Source of the DNA: Apostichopus japonicus
Lineage: Eukaryota > Echinodermata > Holothuroidea > Aspidochirotida > Stichopodidae
Assembly (NCBI RefSeq): GCF_037975245.1
Contig: NC_092568.1
Span: 30,499,001 to 30,563,000 of the forward strand
Direction: 5' to 3'
Length of the DNA stretch: 64,000 nucleotides
The translations under genes were made by a program, and so were the position numbers. Position 1 is the stretch's first letter. The number at the start of each line of letters is the position of its first letter. The notes under the pieces were generated by a model, which saw nothing but the letters and a program-made list of their open reading frames with translations, had not been told where the DNA came from and searched no databases. Below are positions 1 to 13,000 of the stretch, one piece after another.

Positions 1-455
1 GTTAATCATCGTTATATAATTCGAGATCTATAATCTTTCATCTATTTTTGTGCCCAGGTATTCTACAAATTATGGTGTTAAAACATTTCATTTATACTAG
101 TTGTATTTTGTATGGAACTCAATACCTGCCAAATTTGAGAAGTCTATTGATCTTAATATTTTTGAATCAACAATTAAATAATATTTTACGACTAACTTGA
201 ACGGGAAGAGATCTCTATAGTTTTGTACTTTTAGATTTATGTTTTATATATGTTTGTTTGATATATTTGGATGTATTGTTACTGTAGTATTTTCATGTTT
301 ATATGGACCACAGTGGAAATAAGTCAGACTTTTCTGTGTCATCCTGCACTTAGTTCTTGTTACCATTCTTAATGTATTTTTCTACATTGTTTTGCTTGTT
401 TTGAATGTTGTGCGGTTAAGTAAAAATTAAAAAATAAAATAAAAACACACTCAAC
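1..455 (+). mobile_element. LINE (non-LTR retrotransposon) 3'-end relic, copy A
   Basis: One frame reads YSTNYGVKTF, then WNSIPAKFEKSIDLNIF, then STIK before a stop. This is the typical far C-terminal signature of non-LTR reverse transcriptases (TNYG...WNSIP...F...LK). An untranslated AT-rich tail follows and ends in an A-rich stretch (about 420-446) that looks like a retrotransposed tail. One in-frame stop lies inside the coding remnant. The clade (CR1, L2, Rex or Jockey-like) cannot be settled from this length. The window starts inside the element. Confidence 0.55.
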
Positions 456-935
456 CCAAGTACTCTTGCATCGAGACTGTGACTGTGTGATCATCGTCAA
501 TTGTGTATCACGTGTCCGAAAAGCACAGATACATTTTATGAAAATTCACCGTGCAAAGATCCTGGGCGCGATAACCAACGACTGATCCGCTCTCAACCTA
601 TAGCACAACAAACCCATACAGTAAAAACACAATATACAGCAGTATATATATATTATTGTGATGTTTCTTCTTCTCTGGCTCGGGACTGCCACTACACATA
701 CAGCCTCATAGAATTTAATCATATTGTTTGCCAAATCTAGCTGGATAGGGCGACATTGTTACCTATTGTGATATCTACGACTGCTCAGTCATTGTTACCT
801 AATCATATAAATTGCACGCATTGATTACCGGGGGAAGCAAGCGATAAGATAGTGCCGTGGTGAAACACAGCTGTACGCGCATGCCTATAGTCAACAAGAA
901 TTCATTAGCTGGAAAAGTGCACCTTCGTTCACTCG

Positions 936-941
936 TATAAA
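936..941 (+). promoter_or_regulatory. Candidate TATA box of BHMT copy A
   Basis: TATAAA in the context CTCGTATAAAGTC lies 121 bp before the start codon. A start site about 30 bp downstream would give a 5' UTR of roughly 95 bases with no other ATG visible before 1062. The element and its surroundings are kept in unit B at 30319. The 480 bases between the LINE relic and this box hold no feature I recognise. Confidence 0.4.
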
Positions 942-1061
942 GTCAACACTTCACACTGATCAGAAGTTTATAACTCAGCTGTAAACGGCCGCAGATTGTT
1001 TTCATTTTGTTCTTTGAAGGGGAAAGTGTTCATCTCATATTCCAATTTCTATATCACAAAT

Positions 1062-4000
1062 ATGGCAGTAAGTACATTATTTCCTTTCTTTCTCATAGTT
1101 TCATTGGTTCAGTGTGTGTGTATGTTAGCTTTCCAAACTAAATTCAAATAATCAAATAGATATGCTGGTTAGCTCACTCACGCTGAACCATTATGGGACC
1201 GTGATACACAAATGGACGATGTGCATCTTCCATTTGTGTATAACGGTCCAAATGGAAATAGGGACTAAAGGCGACCATGGACATGCACGGAGGGCGCACA
1301 AGGTGGGCAGGGGGGGGGGGGGGTTAGTTGTGCAACTAACCGTTTTTAATTCTCAATCGGTAGGCTGCCTAGGGAGGTTGATTCTTTGGCTAATGGATGA
1401 ATTGGATTTGCAGAGGGGCTCCATTATTTACGAGCAAGACTGTACAATGTCAAAACGAAAAAAAATATATATATATATTTATTTTTATATGGCCAGCGAC
1501 ACTTGTGACATGAGTTGGCTGTCACATTGTTTTAATAGGGAGTACTTTGGGTCACCTTCCCAGAAGAAGACTAGAAGTGGGTCAAAGTTATTTGCGTCAA
1601 TTCTTAGAGTTTTGTTTACCAACTGATCGTTCACTAGCGATTAATCAAGGACAGTTTTAAATTCTGAATATTTTCGTCGCCCAGATATATTTTCCTGTAG
1701 TAGCTATAGTCACACCCATATGCTGTAGAGGGTATTTATCACGATTTTCTCAAGGTTTCAACACATCCGTTGAATATGATACTCAAGAAGCAACTCGAAC
1801 AACAGTTTACCGCCATGCATCTAGACTTTGTGATGCTACAAGCTTTTCAAGAATCAACACTGAATAGCCTTAAAAATAGGCTGAAACGCTGTTCATTGTG
1901 ATACGTTTTTTGAATATTGTAATGCCACGGGGTACGTTAGAGGTTTAGTTGATAGTTTCGATAGGGTTGACCAGGCAGTTATCTGTTATGCTGTTATCTC
2001 ATTAACCTCTTCACGCCGCGAGAGGGGTTGGGTGCGGGGGGGGGGGGGGTGGGGTGTTGGGGGGGTTGAATGGTCAAATCTAAGTTCTAAGTGATATAAT
2101 CTGTGTGACAGTAATGAAACGTGATACCTTGTTATCATTTATCTAGACCTGAGATGTCCATCGCTGAATCGTTTATACACTGTGTTGTGCATGGGTATTA
2201 ACCGTAGCTGCATGTACTGACTGTACACTAGTGTCTAATTACCGACGGTAGCAAGCTGTGTGTGGGATCGATGGTGTTGTCTAACACTTCTGTTACACCT
2301 CATTCGAAACTAGGTCAGATTACCGGCATGAGACGTTTCTTTGTGCGCGAGTCTTCACACCCTTTAAGTGGACGTAGGGATGGCCGGAGTGCACGAAGCT
2401 GTTTTGTTTTCGTGACCAGGCTCTGTCTCGAGTGACGTAATACGTAGTCTATCTCGTCTTTCCAATGACAAATGACCTTATTGAGTGTCTCACCAGCCTC
2501 CAGCCAATTTAATCTAGTAAGATTAGATACCAACTGGTTGCTTCTTGCGATGGAGAAATACTTACCCTTATACTTCCGATGATCCAGGAAGTTGTTCTCT
2601 GAATGGACGGACCCTATAGTAGAGTAACGATAACTATATAGTCAATTCGGTGAGATGGGGAGTACGCGTGCGGTATATGTGACTTTAGCCAATGAAGTAA
2701 AGCTGTAGTAACCACATTTTTATTCATCAAACGTTGCGATGCTTTCCAGGACACGAAGTTACTAATCCTGACATTTTAGTTTTGTTTCTTAATTTCATTA
2801 TAGCCATTGGCGTGCACAGAATTTCAAAAGTGTATGTGTGGGTGTGTGTGTGTGTGGGGGGGGGGGTGAATACCCGTAATAATGGTCTAATTATTTCCCC
2901 TGTCTGACTGCAGAACAAATCCTGACTGAACCATATTGCCCCGACTGGTGAGTCTCCCCTCCCCCCGCCCCAACCCCTGCGCACGCCAATATCTAGTTTA
3001 GTTCACGGGTATTCTTAGATTCAGTAGCAAATGAAACACGAAACTTCATTATTATCTGTTCATATAATTGACGATGGCAATCAAGTGTTGTTGTTGTTTT
3101 CTCGTTTCATCATATTTCATGTTTTTCATTTTTACAGCGCACTCTGTTTAAGTCAGCATTGTTTTAACTTTCACTTCGTTTCATTTGCATTGCATGTTTT
3201 TTTTTCAAATTAAAAATAATTCTAATTTATCTCAGCCCTGCATTGTATATCATTCATGTCATCACACCAGGGAGTTGTTATGGAAACACTCCCTGATCAC
3301 TCTAGTGTCATATCTTTTGTGCACGAATATACCAGGGAGTTGTTATGGAACAACTCCCTGAATATACACATTTCCACCCGATACACACAGAGACTACAGT
3401 AACTACTGTAAATCTTAAAGTGTTGTACCACAATATCTACTGGATCGTGCTATAAGTCAGTAGCATGTGCTATTAGGATTATAGTAAGAACTGAGGATAT
3501 GTGTGATCCCAACAAATCCCAACAACTTGATTTGTTGGAATTACACATATCCTCAGTTCTTACTGTAATCCTAATATCACATGCAACCGATTTATCATAT
3601 TTATCAGCACCATCCAGCTTTTACTGTGGTACAAAACTTAAACAGTTTACAGTAATTACTGTTACCCCTGTGTGAATCGGTGGAAATTTCGGGTAGAAGG
3701 ACCGACAACATTTTAGAGCTAGCTCTGCGATGAAAAGATAAAAAAAACACACAAAGCTATATCAATGTGATAATGTGCACAGCAATTAATGTCTATACGT
3801 CCACAACTAAGAAACTAATGTAGAAAATCAGTAGGCTACAACACAGTGCCAATGTGTAGACTCTTTACCCAAATATTGGTCCAAACAACGGGGGTTGTAG
3901 CTCATGAAGTATAAAACATTGATATGAAAGTACGGTACATCATCAAATTGAAAGATAATGTCTAAAGTAATGCCCATCATTTCATTACATTACCCCCGCC

Positions 4001-7000
4001 CCTCCCCCCTACCACCCACACGATCTCACACTCTCCATAACCATTTATCCGTAAGCTACTCCGTCGATCTACGTTGCGAAGACCTGACTCTGTTCATAGA
4101 TGTCCATATATGAACCAACTGATATAATTCCCCACCCACTCTTCGCGGACACGTATATTCTCACCGTACTTTGGACATGAATGTGTATAGAAATTAGCAA
4201 AGCAACACTTGGCAATCTTTCATGTGATAATGAATCCTCAAGAAAGTTAACATTGTTGGTTTATAAGATAAGATTAGATGATACAACAGCAGCTCCCTGA
4301 ATAGACTTTGGCAGTCGTTGTCATTCTTTGTTTGCCTATAGGGCTCAGTTTTGAAACGATTTGCAAATTCATTCAGTTTTGTTATCAATCTATTATAAAG
4401 CAAAATGTAAAAACAAACTAAAACGAAATCAACTTAAAATATGACATACGTGTTTCATTATGCCTCCTGCCCGCTACATGTTGCCCACAGGAACATGAGA
4501 CCAACTGGTTAATGATATCAACTGGTTCATGGTATCAACTGGTTCATGGTACCAACTGGTTCATCCATAGTGCCAACTGTTTCACGGTGCCAACCAGTAC
4601 ATTGTGCCAACCTGTTCATGGTGGCAGGTGGTTCATGGTGACAACGATTCATGATTACAAGCGGTTCGTGGTGGTGAGCGTTTCATGGTGCCAACCTGTG
4701 CACGGTGACAAGCAGTTCATTGTGACAAGCGGTTCATGGTGACAAGCGGTTCAAGGTGGTTCATTGTGGCTAGTAGTTCACGATGGCAAGCGGTATGTTG
4801 TGGCAAGCGGATCACGGTGGCAATCTTTTCATGGTTCCTACTGTTCATATCGTGTTGTGTCGTGCCTCAGCTAATATTCCTAAATATGGACTGTCCACTA
4901 AAGATAATATACACACACACAGCTTATGTACATATGCCTTTTATGACTCAGTGGAGTTTCTATCGATGATAGCAGATTCGTTATCTTTCCGTGTACAGGT
5001 GTGTTCTTTAAGTTGCAAACTACTTTAGATAAATATATGATTTTGTGTACCTGCAGTTACACATACACCGAGGCAGCTCAACTCAAACGAAGGCGCTGAG
5101 GTTATTTGTCAAAGTCGAATAAAATAAAATAACATAGGGGCCTATGTGAGTGAGGAAGCATGGAGGAAGACCGGGACCGAGGGTGGGGGGGGGGTGGGTT
5201 TGGTCAGGAATACCACATTCCCCAAGATCTATCTCGGCTGTTTACATTCCTTGACCTAGTGTATTATTAAACAATAATTCATATATAAATGCTTCTGACA
5301 TGACTGAAACCGTCTGTAGGGATCGAAACATCCTTCTTTTCCTACTATTTATTTTTTTTTAATTACAAAATGAAAATTCTAGAAAGTTTGTACACGTTTT
5401 TATTTATTTATTTTTCTAAATAGGATACCGGAAAGGCTTTTCTCGAACGGTTAGCTAGCGGACCGGTCGTCGGTGATGGGAGCTTCGTAGTGACGTTAGA
5501 GAGAAGAGGCTACGTCGAGGCTGGAGCGTGGACACCAGAAGCTGTGGTCCAATACCCCGAAGCAGGTCAGTCACTTTCAATACTTCGGTGTATATACATG
5601 TAGGAAATATTAACAAGATTCGCGCTTTTCAATTTTCAACTTTGTCAATGCTCCCGTTTCATTCAAGGAATCAGTCAAAATGTGTTAGTATTTTTGATTT
5701 AACGGTTTTTGAATTTTCCTTCAGTAAAACAACTTCATCGGGACTACTTAAGAGCTGGATCGGATGTGATGCAAACCTTTACTTTTTACTCCTCTGACGA
5801 TAAATTAGCTTTCGCTGGTAACCATGCGGACCAGCGAGAAACAGTCAATGTATGTTTGCCCTTTTTTGTTTTGTTCATTGCTGGAAGCTAAGGAACCCGT
5901 AAAGTCAGGTTGGCGTGTGTATGTATGTGTGTGCGTCTGTGAAATTTGCTTGGGTTCACGATAACTCAACAACGGAGTGATAAATATTTGTCATACTTGC
6001 TATGCAGATGTATTATAGTTAAAAGGTGTGCCCTATCGTTTTTGGCGCCAACCTTATGAATATAAATGAGGTTATAGGGTCAAACGTTAAAATCTATTGC
6101 AATAACTCCGCATCCTTAAGTCGGATTGTAAACCACACTTGGTATACAGTTGTTTATAGCTGGTACATGTAAGCCTAATTATTTTGGTATATTTTTGGGT
6201 TGGTATGGCCCAAATTTACCCTCCACCTCGAATTCATTTTGGGCCACGTTCTTTGGGTCCGCATTTGTGGGGCCCAATATGTTTGTATCATTTGGGCGTA
6301 ACATTTTGTTGAGCCCAATTTTTGGTAGAGGACAAATGTTAAAATTGCAATAACTCTGTAACCTGAAGTCGGATTGTAGCAAACCTTAGTATACAGTGGT
6401 TGGTTAATAGCTGGTACATGTAGGCCATCTGGGCTCCAAAAAATTCCGCGCCCATTTTTTGGCCCGGTGGGCCAAAAGTATACTTCCACCTCAAAAGCAT
6501 TTTGGGGAAATACTTTGGCCCGAATTTGTGGGGCCCAATATTTTTGGGTCCATTGGGGCCGATATTTTGGGGGCTCAATTTATCTTTGAGCCATGTTGTC
6601 TGCGCCAAATAATTTTGGGACCATTTAAGCGCAAACGTTTATCAGGCTCAATTTTCTTTTGGAAGGACCAAAAATTTAAAATAGCAATAACTCTACAACT
6701 CTAAACCAGATTATATCCAAACTTGGAATACAGTTGTTGGTCAACAGCTGGTATATGTGGGCATATATATATATATCATGATATAAGGTGAAGACATACA
6801 ACACTTAAATATTCCAATCAGCAAGGAACCATAGTGCCAATTGGGCTCTTGTCTAACTTGCAAATTGTTATTTTGATGCATGAGTAATGTCATGATGGCA
6901 AGATGATAACTTCACGTTGAATTTGCATTATGGAGCGTCCATATTCAATATTGGTCCATATTCAATATTGGTCTCTCTCACTTAGTGCGAGAACTTAAAC

Positions 7001-10000
7001 AGAGCAGCCTGTGATCTGGCCAGAGAAGTGGCGGATGAAGGAGGTGCCTTAGTTGCTGGCGGTTTATCGCCCGTCCCTGGTTATGTAGAAAGTAAAGGCA
7101 AGGACCACGTCATGGGCGAGTTTATGAAACAGATGGAAGTCTTTAAAGAAAAAAAGATCGATTTTCTCCTCGGTGAGGTAAGACCGTTAAAGGTTTACAC
7201 CTAAGACACTACATGAATGGAATTGATTTTCGGTTTCATGACATATTGTTTCACATGGCTAATTCCTTTGTTGTACTCTGTAAGTTCATCTATCTCAATC
7301 TGGAGTCCGTGGACCTCTAGAGGACATGTAAGAAATCTGTGGGGATTCGTGAGGGCAAAGTGGCCAGCCAGGGTCCTCAGGAAATTGGGGTTCGTTAAAA
7401 ATTCGAACGGGTCCATGGACTGTTTAACTGACCTAATATAGAGAGTTGGGTAGCATCATGATTGATCCCTAGAGTAAGGCAAATTTTTTTTTTCGGAGGC
7501 TTTTTTTCGGGAGCCGTTTCGGAGTTCCCGAACGAAGGCTTCCGAAACGGTTCCCGATAAACAGGAGACGGCCCCCTGAAAACGGGTGCCTGCGGTTCCC
7601 AGAGGGGCATTCGCAACATAACGATGATATCATATCATCTAGTCGCGTTACAACTCGTTTTGCTTCAATATCTTTCATCTTAAAGGACCTTGACTCAGAT
7701 GCACGGTATCTTCTAGATACATCAATAACACTCCTGATAAACGCTTTTGTTTAGTGCCGCTTGGTCGTTACGTAAGTTGTTTGGGACAGTTCACGTAGGA
7801 AAGTATACATTCTGGATATTAATTAGTGCAGTAATTTGCAGGTCTCGCAACTATTGCTGGCTTGGTACTATGACCTCAATTACAAACGTGACGACTTCGT
7901 GTGAAAAAAGGGTGCCCGCTTTAAAAAAAAACGGCTCCAGAGAAGAGCCCCAACAAAACGGGGGCTCCGAAACGGCTTCCGAAAAGAGGCCCCAAAAAAC
8001 GGAGGCTCCCGAAATGGCGCCCGATTTCGCCCCGTTTGGACTCCCGAGGGGGGGGGGGTGTTAAAGTAGCACTATATATTCTACTTCGATGTTTTTTATA
8101 ATTTTGCTGTTTTTGGTTTGGTTATAGTTTTTTGGTTATATTGAAGAAGCGGAATGGGCTATTGAAGCAATGAAGACGATGCACCTACCAATCGCTTGCT
8201 CGATGAGGGTGGGACCAGCCGGGGATCTTTCGGGTGTTACACCACAAGAATGCGCAATTCGAATGGCTCAAGCAGGTATGAATACGAAGGAAGCAGTTTT
8301 GTGAATACGTATAAATCCAATCAATTCAGATATACTGCCTTAAGTATTTGATGATTAATGATGCCTCATCATTTTCGTTATATCACCAATCCCCCACTCA
8401 CGCTAACACAGAAAAATACGCAAAGGGTGGGGGGGGGGGGAGGGAACACGCCCTTGCCTTAGACCCTATCTATCTAGGACGGGCATCAGTCAACGTTCGT
8501 GGATGGTGCAATATACATATGTGTGTGCTTTGTGAGACATACTGTATCCCTGTATACACATACAGGGCTAATAATAGAATAATGGTAGCGATACCAAGAC
8601 GGCATGCTATTAACAAAACTTTCGGTTACATAATTATGTTGGTATATCTTCAAACACTTGTGCCACCGTTTCAGTAAAATAAAAAGAAGTATAGGCACAA
8701 TCTCGAGACAATGTTAAAGTGGTATGTAGGTTTTTTAGTAGGTCGGAGTAATTTTAAAGATGTGATGTGACTTACAGTACAACTCAGTTAAGGAACTAAC
8801 GTACAACGTTTCTTTCTCAAGCTCTGTATTTAGATTAAAGAGAACCATAAAAACCTACTGGAAGTTTTCGGTTATTGTTTAAGCAATGTAAACACACTGT
8901 GTGTATTAGTGATGTAGTTAAGCTATATAGGCCAAGAATTTGAAGGTACGATTGAAATAAAAAAAACAGCAAATAGGCTGGGGCAATTCACGCATGTGTC
9001 ATTGTAGACTGAATATACATCTTCGTTGACAGGCGCAGACGTGGTTGGTGTTAACTGTAATTACGATCCTTTCATCGCACTGGAGACATTAGAAATGATG
9101 AAGATTGCCTTGAAAGAGGCAGGATACGATGTCTATCTCATGGTCCAACCTGTAGGTTGGCATACACAAGAAATACGAGATGACGAGAGAGGCTATACCG
9201 TCTTGCCTGAGTTTCCATATGGTCAGTCGAGTCGCTCTGATATCTGCATTGGTCTTAAAATGCAGCAAATAGCCACGCATGTAACCATACTGGGAAATTT
9301 CTACTTTTAATTGATTGATTTAATTGATTGTCTGTATTCTAGACATCAGTATTTAGCATCATGAGGCTACGACAGAAAACTTGAACAAGTCCCGTGTAAT
9401 AATGCCATCAGCATATATCAGAAAACCAACTATTTTAACATAACGCATATATTATATATATGTATAGGGGTATAGTTTTTCCACCACTGTTTATTATTGT
9501 ATCATATATGGATCGAAGGCGCCGTCAAGTTAACGAACAGAAGCGCCAACTTCCTCTTGGTCGCGAAAGGTGTTGGTTCTAAGTCCTCGGTGACGTTGGT
9601 TGGATCACTGAGCCGGTAGCAATATGTGACGCAGTCCACCCCGGTGTAAAATGCCTTTCTTCTAACCATCATCAAATATAAGGTTGATAAATATGAAGTG
9701 TACTTTATATTTTTTATAATGTATACCTTATATCACCTCAAATGCCAATCACCATATCCATAATTGTTCTATCCACCAGCTATGGAACCAAGGTTATTGA
9801 CCAGAATTGACGTCGCAAGATTTGCCAGAGAAGCATATAACCTCGGTGTGCGATATATCGGTGGCTGTTGCGGTTTTGAACCATATCACATTCGAGCTAT
9901 CGCCGAAGAGGTATATGACCTCATAGTTTTCTGTTGACATGTATGACAAAGGACACACACGAACAAACACACAAACAAGCCAACGAGGAGTTTTCCGTCT

Positions 10001-13000
10001 GTTGACTTTTATCACTTATGGAATGTAAAACAAACAACAATGTCATAGTTTACAGATATTGAATAACTTAAAGGATTGGTTCAGGTGTTTGACATGTCTA
10101 TTTTGTATGAAAGAGCACAAAAAGACAAAAAGAACAGTGAAGAAACTACCATGATAGCATGCTCTGTTAAGGAGATATGACAATTTGAAGATATCAAAAT
10201 TTCTTTGAAAACGACTGGTGTAGAAAGACTTACTGTGAGTGTGTGACGTCACATCTTCACTTCCTTAACATTTGTGAATAAATTTCTTTAAAAATTATTT
10301 ACATTTTTTAACGCATTTGAAATTAATATAATAAAAAATTCTTCAGATGTTTAATCTCAAATGCTTCCTTTGACAAATATGAGATCTCTTGACATATCTT
10401 TTGGTTGAAAGTCATGAAATCTTACAAAATATTTAGAGCAAAAAACAAAGACTTTTCATGAATGTGAGGATGTGACATCACAGCTAGTCAGAGTTTTGCA
10501 GTTTCTACACAATCTGATAAAACTTTTCACTTGAATATCTCTTTAACCGAAAAAGATATTTGAATAGTTTTTTCACCATTGTGTTTCTTTCATTTTCCTC
10601 TTTCATATAACATGAACATGTATGACAACTGAACCAATCCTTTCATCTAGTTAAATAGTGCCCATAGCTTATACAATACTCTATACAAGAAAAAAAATAG
10701 GAAAGGATACGAGGTTGCAAATTCATAGGATTAAAACTACAAGCTTCAAGAGGGTACCGTGAACATGAGTAATCGGCTAGTCTTCGATTCTCAGCCGTTT
10801 GTAATAAGCAACAACAACGACGACATTAATAACAAGAGCAATGATATTAACAAACTGATGATACCTTATCGAGCTCTCACGGTGATATCAAAATTGGTAA
10901 CGAAAATAACATATCACATTTCATATGAAGAGGATTAATAGATAACATTTTGTAAGTTTGTAGATGAAATTATCATTATCCATAAAGATGTTTGTCTTGT
11001 CGAGTTTTACTAACACAATAGTTTACATAATTGGTGAGATCATAGAAAAAAACAATTCCTATCATAATATTTTCCTTGATGCATTGATAACTGCGGAAGG
11101 TTAGTATACTCTAAAAAGAATAAATCACTATTCATCTTTTCTAAATTCTTACTGTTTTCCAGCTAGCAGTAGAGCGGGGAGTTCGTCCACCTGGCAAAGA
11201 CAAGCACGGTGGATATGAATCACTAAAGAAAAGTATGTTGGATAACCAAACCGATAGGTTAGTATGGACAATACATAAACTTTGTTTTTTTTTTATTTGT
11301 ATTATATGTTAGTAAGAATGTTTCTGAATGAATGATCTATAAGTTAAACCTATACTTTAACTTACAAGTTGAGTGTGATACTGAATGAAGAGTTTTGTAC
11401 ATTTTGTGACTTCCAGGTTAGAACTTATGATCCTGAATGCATGCCCGTATATTGCAAAATATTCTCTAACTTCTATGCTGTTAATTAATGAGTATTATCC
11501 TGTACGAAGTTCTTACATGTTTAGTACGTTCTTATACTGATAGGTTAGTAAGTATGATCCTGAATGAATACCGATATAGTGTAAAATATTCTTTAAATTC
11601 TGTGCTGTTCATGAGTATTATCTTGTATGAAGTAATTACATGTTTAGTACGTTCTTATACTGATAGGTTAGTAAGTATGATCCTGAATGAATACCCATAC
11701 AGTGTAAATTATTCTTTATATTCTATGCTGTTAATGAGTCATATTCAACATGAAGAAATTACATGTTTAGTACATTCTTATACTCATAGATTAAGAAGTA
11801 TATGATATCGTAAAATAAGGTATGACTTTGAATGAATTTCCACGGCAAACGAATTTTGGGAGACATTCTTTGGGCCTGAATTCGTGGGGCTCAATATTTC
11901 TGAGTCCATTTGGGCCCACGTTTTTGGGATTTTATCCACATTTTGAATACAGTTGTTGGTCAATAGCTGGTTCATGTGGGCATAAATATTATGATACTGG
12001 GTGTTGAATACTTTAATATTCCTTTGAGCAAGTAACTATAGTGCCCGTTGGGTTCTTCTTATATCTATCTTATATCTCTCTCTCTCTTTCGCTTTTACTT
12101 TTAAAGATGTACCCGTGAGTACTGGGAGAATTTAACTCCTGCTACTGGCAGAAAAAATGGTAAATTACTAGCAAACATTGCTCCAAGAGAAAATGGTCAG
12201 CAAACATAATAGACAATATAAAACGTTTGGTACGTATTTAATACGTTTACACTCTTTATTTCCAAAGAGCGAAAATTCAACCCCTGAGAGTGTCCTGGCT
12301 GATCAATCCATCTTCAAGGATGAATTCTACTCCTTCATTACAGTAAAACGCTCCAAATAACTCCAACAAGAACGAAAATATCCTCTCTTTGGCAGCTGAA
12401 CTAATTTTGAGTAAATCTTCTATTAGGTAAAAATGAAATTCACTCCCCCAATAGAGATATCAACCTGGACACTCTTTAAAGATGCATTTCTCTCTCCCTG
12501 GAATTACGAGTGATATATAAGTCTGTCCGTATGTATGTCTGTATACTAATCTATAAATCTATAGTGCTATGTCTACTTTGTAAATTTCCTTTATGGATTC
12601 AAATTTCATTTCATATCATCATTGGCGCCAACATAAAGCTGAAAAACCTTTAGAACGGAATAGCCCTTTTAGTTCCATTCATTGTTTTTAACAATATGGA
12701 AAATTTCTTGCATGATCAAATTCCCAAGGTGGGGAGATGGAGGGGGTTGGGGAGTGGGGGGGGGAGGGCGACAAAGAATTTGGGGATATTAATTAACCCG
12801 TAACATGTTTGATCCTCTTATATTATATTTATGAATGCTTTCTGAAGTATAATGGTTCTCACTTTAAATCGTGGATTGTTCATTATCACTTCGTTCCATA
12901 CTTTACTTTAATTAGAAACCTATTAACAGATGGTTCCATATATCTTACATATACCTTTACCTGTCAATGTGTTAGTTTTTGTGATAATTTTTTTTTTACG

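Noticed and set aside
1162-1626. 154-codon frame in BHMT intron 1
   Set aside because: It crosses a G homopolymer and an AT repeat. The unit B counterpart is broken into shorter frames by indels, so it is not under coding constraint.
6175-6608. Overlapping frames rich in GPK/GPN in intron 3
   Set aside because: They arise from the GGGCCCAAA-type words of the intronic tandem repeat on both strands; no independent support.
12178-12360. 60-codon frame kept in A, B and C
   Set aside because: It begins with TTG rather than ATG, and most differences between C and A are non-synonymous, so length conservation alone does not support a protein. It may be transcribed 3' sequence of BHMT.
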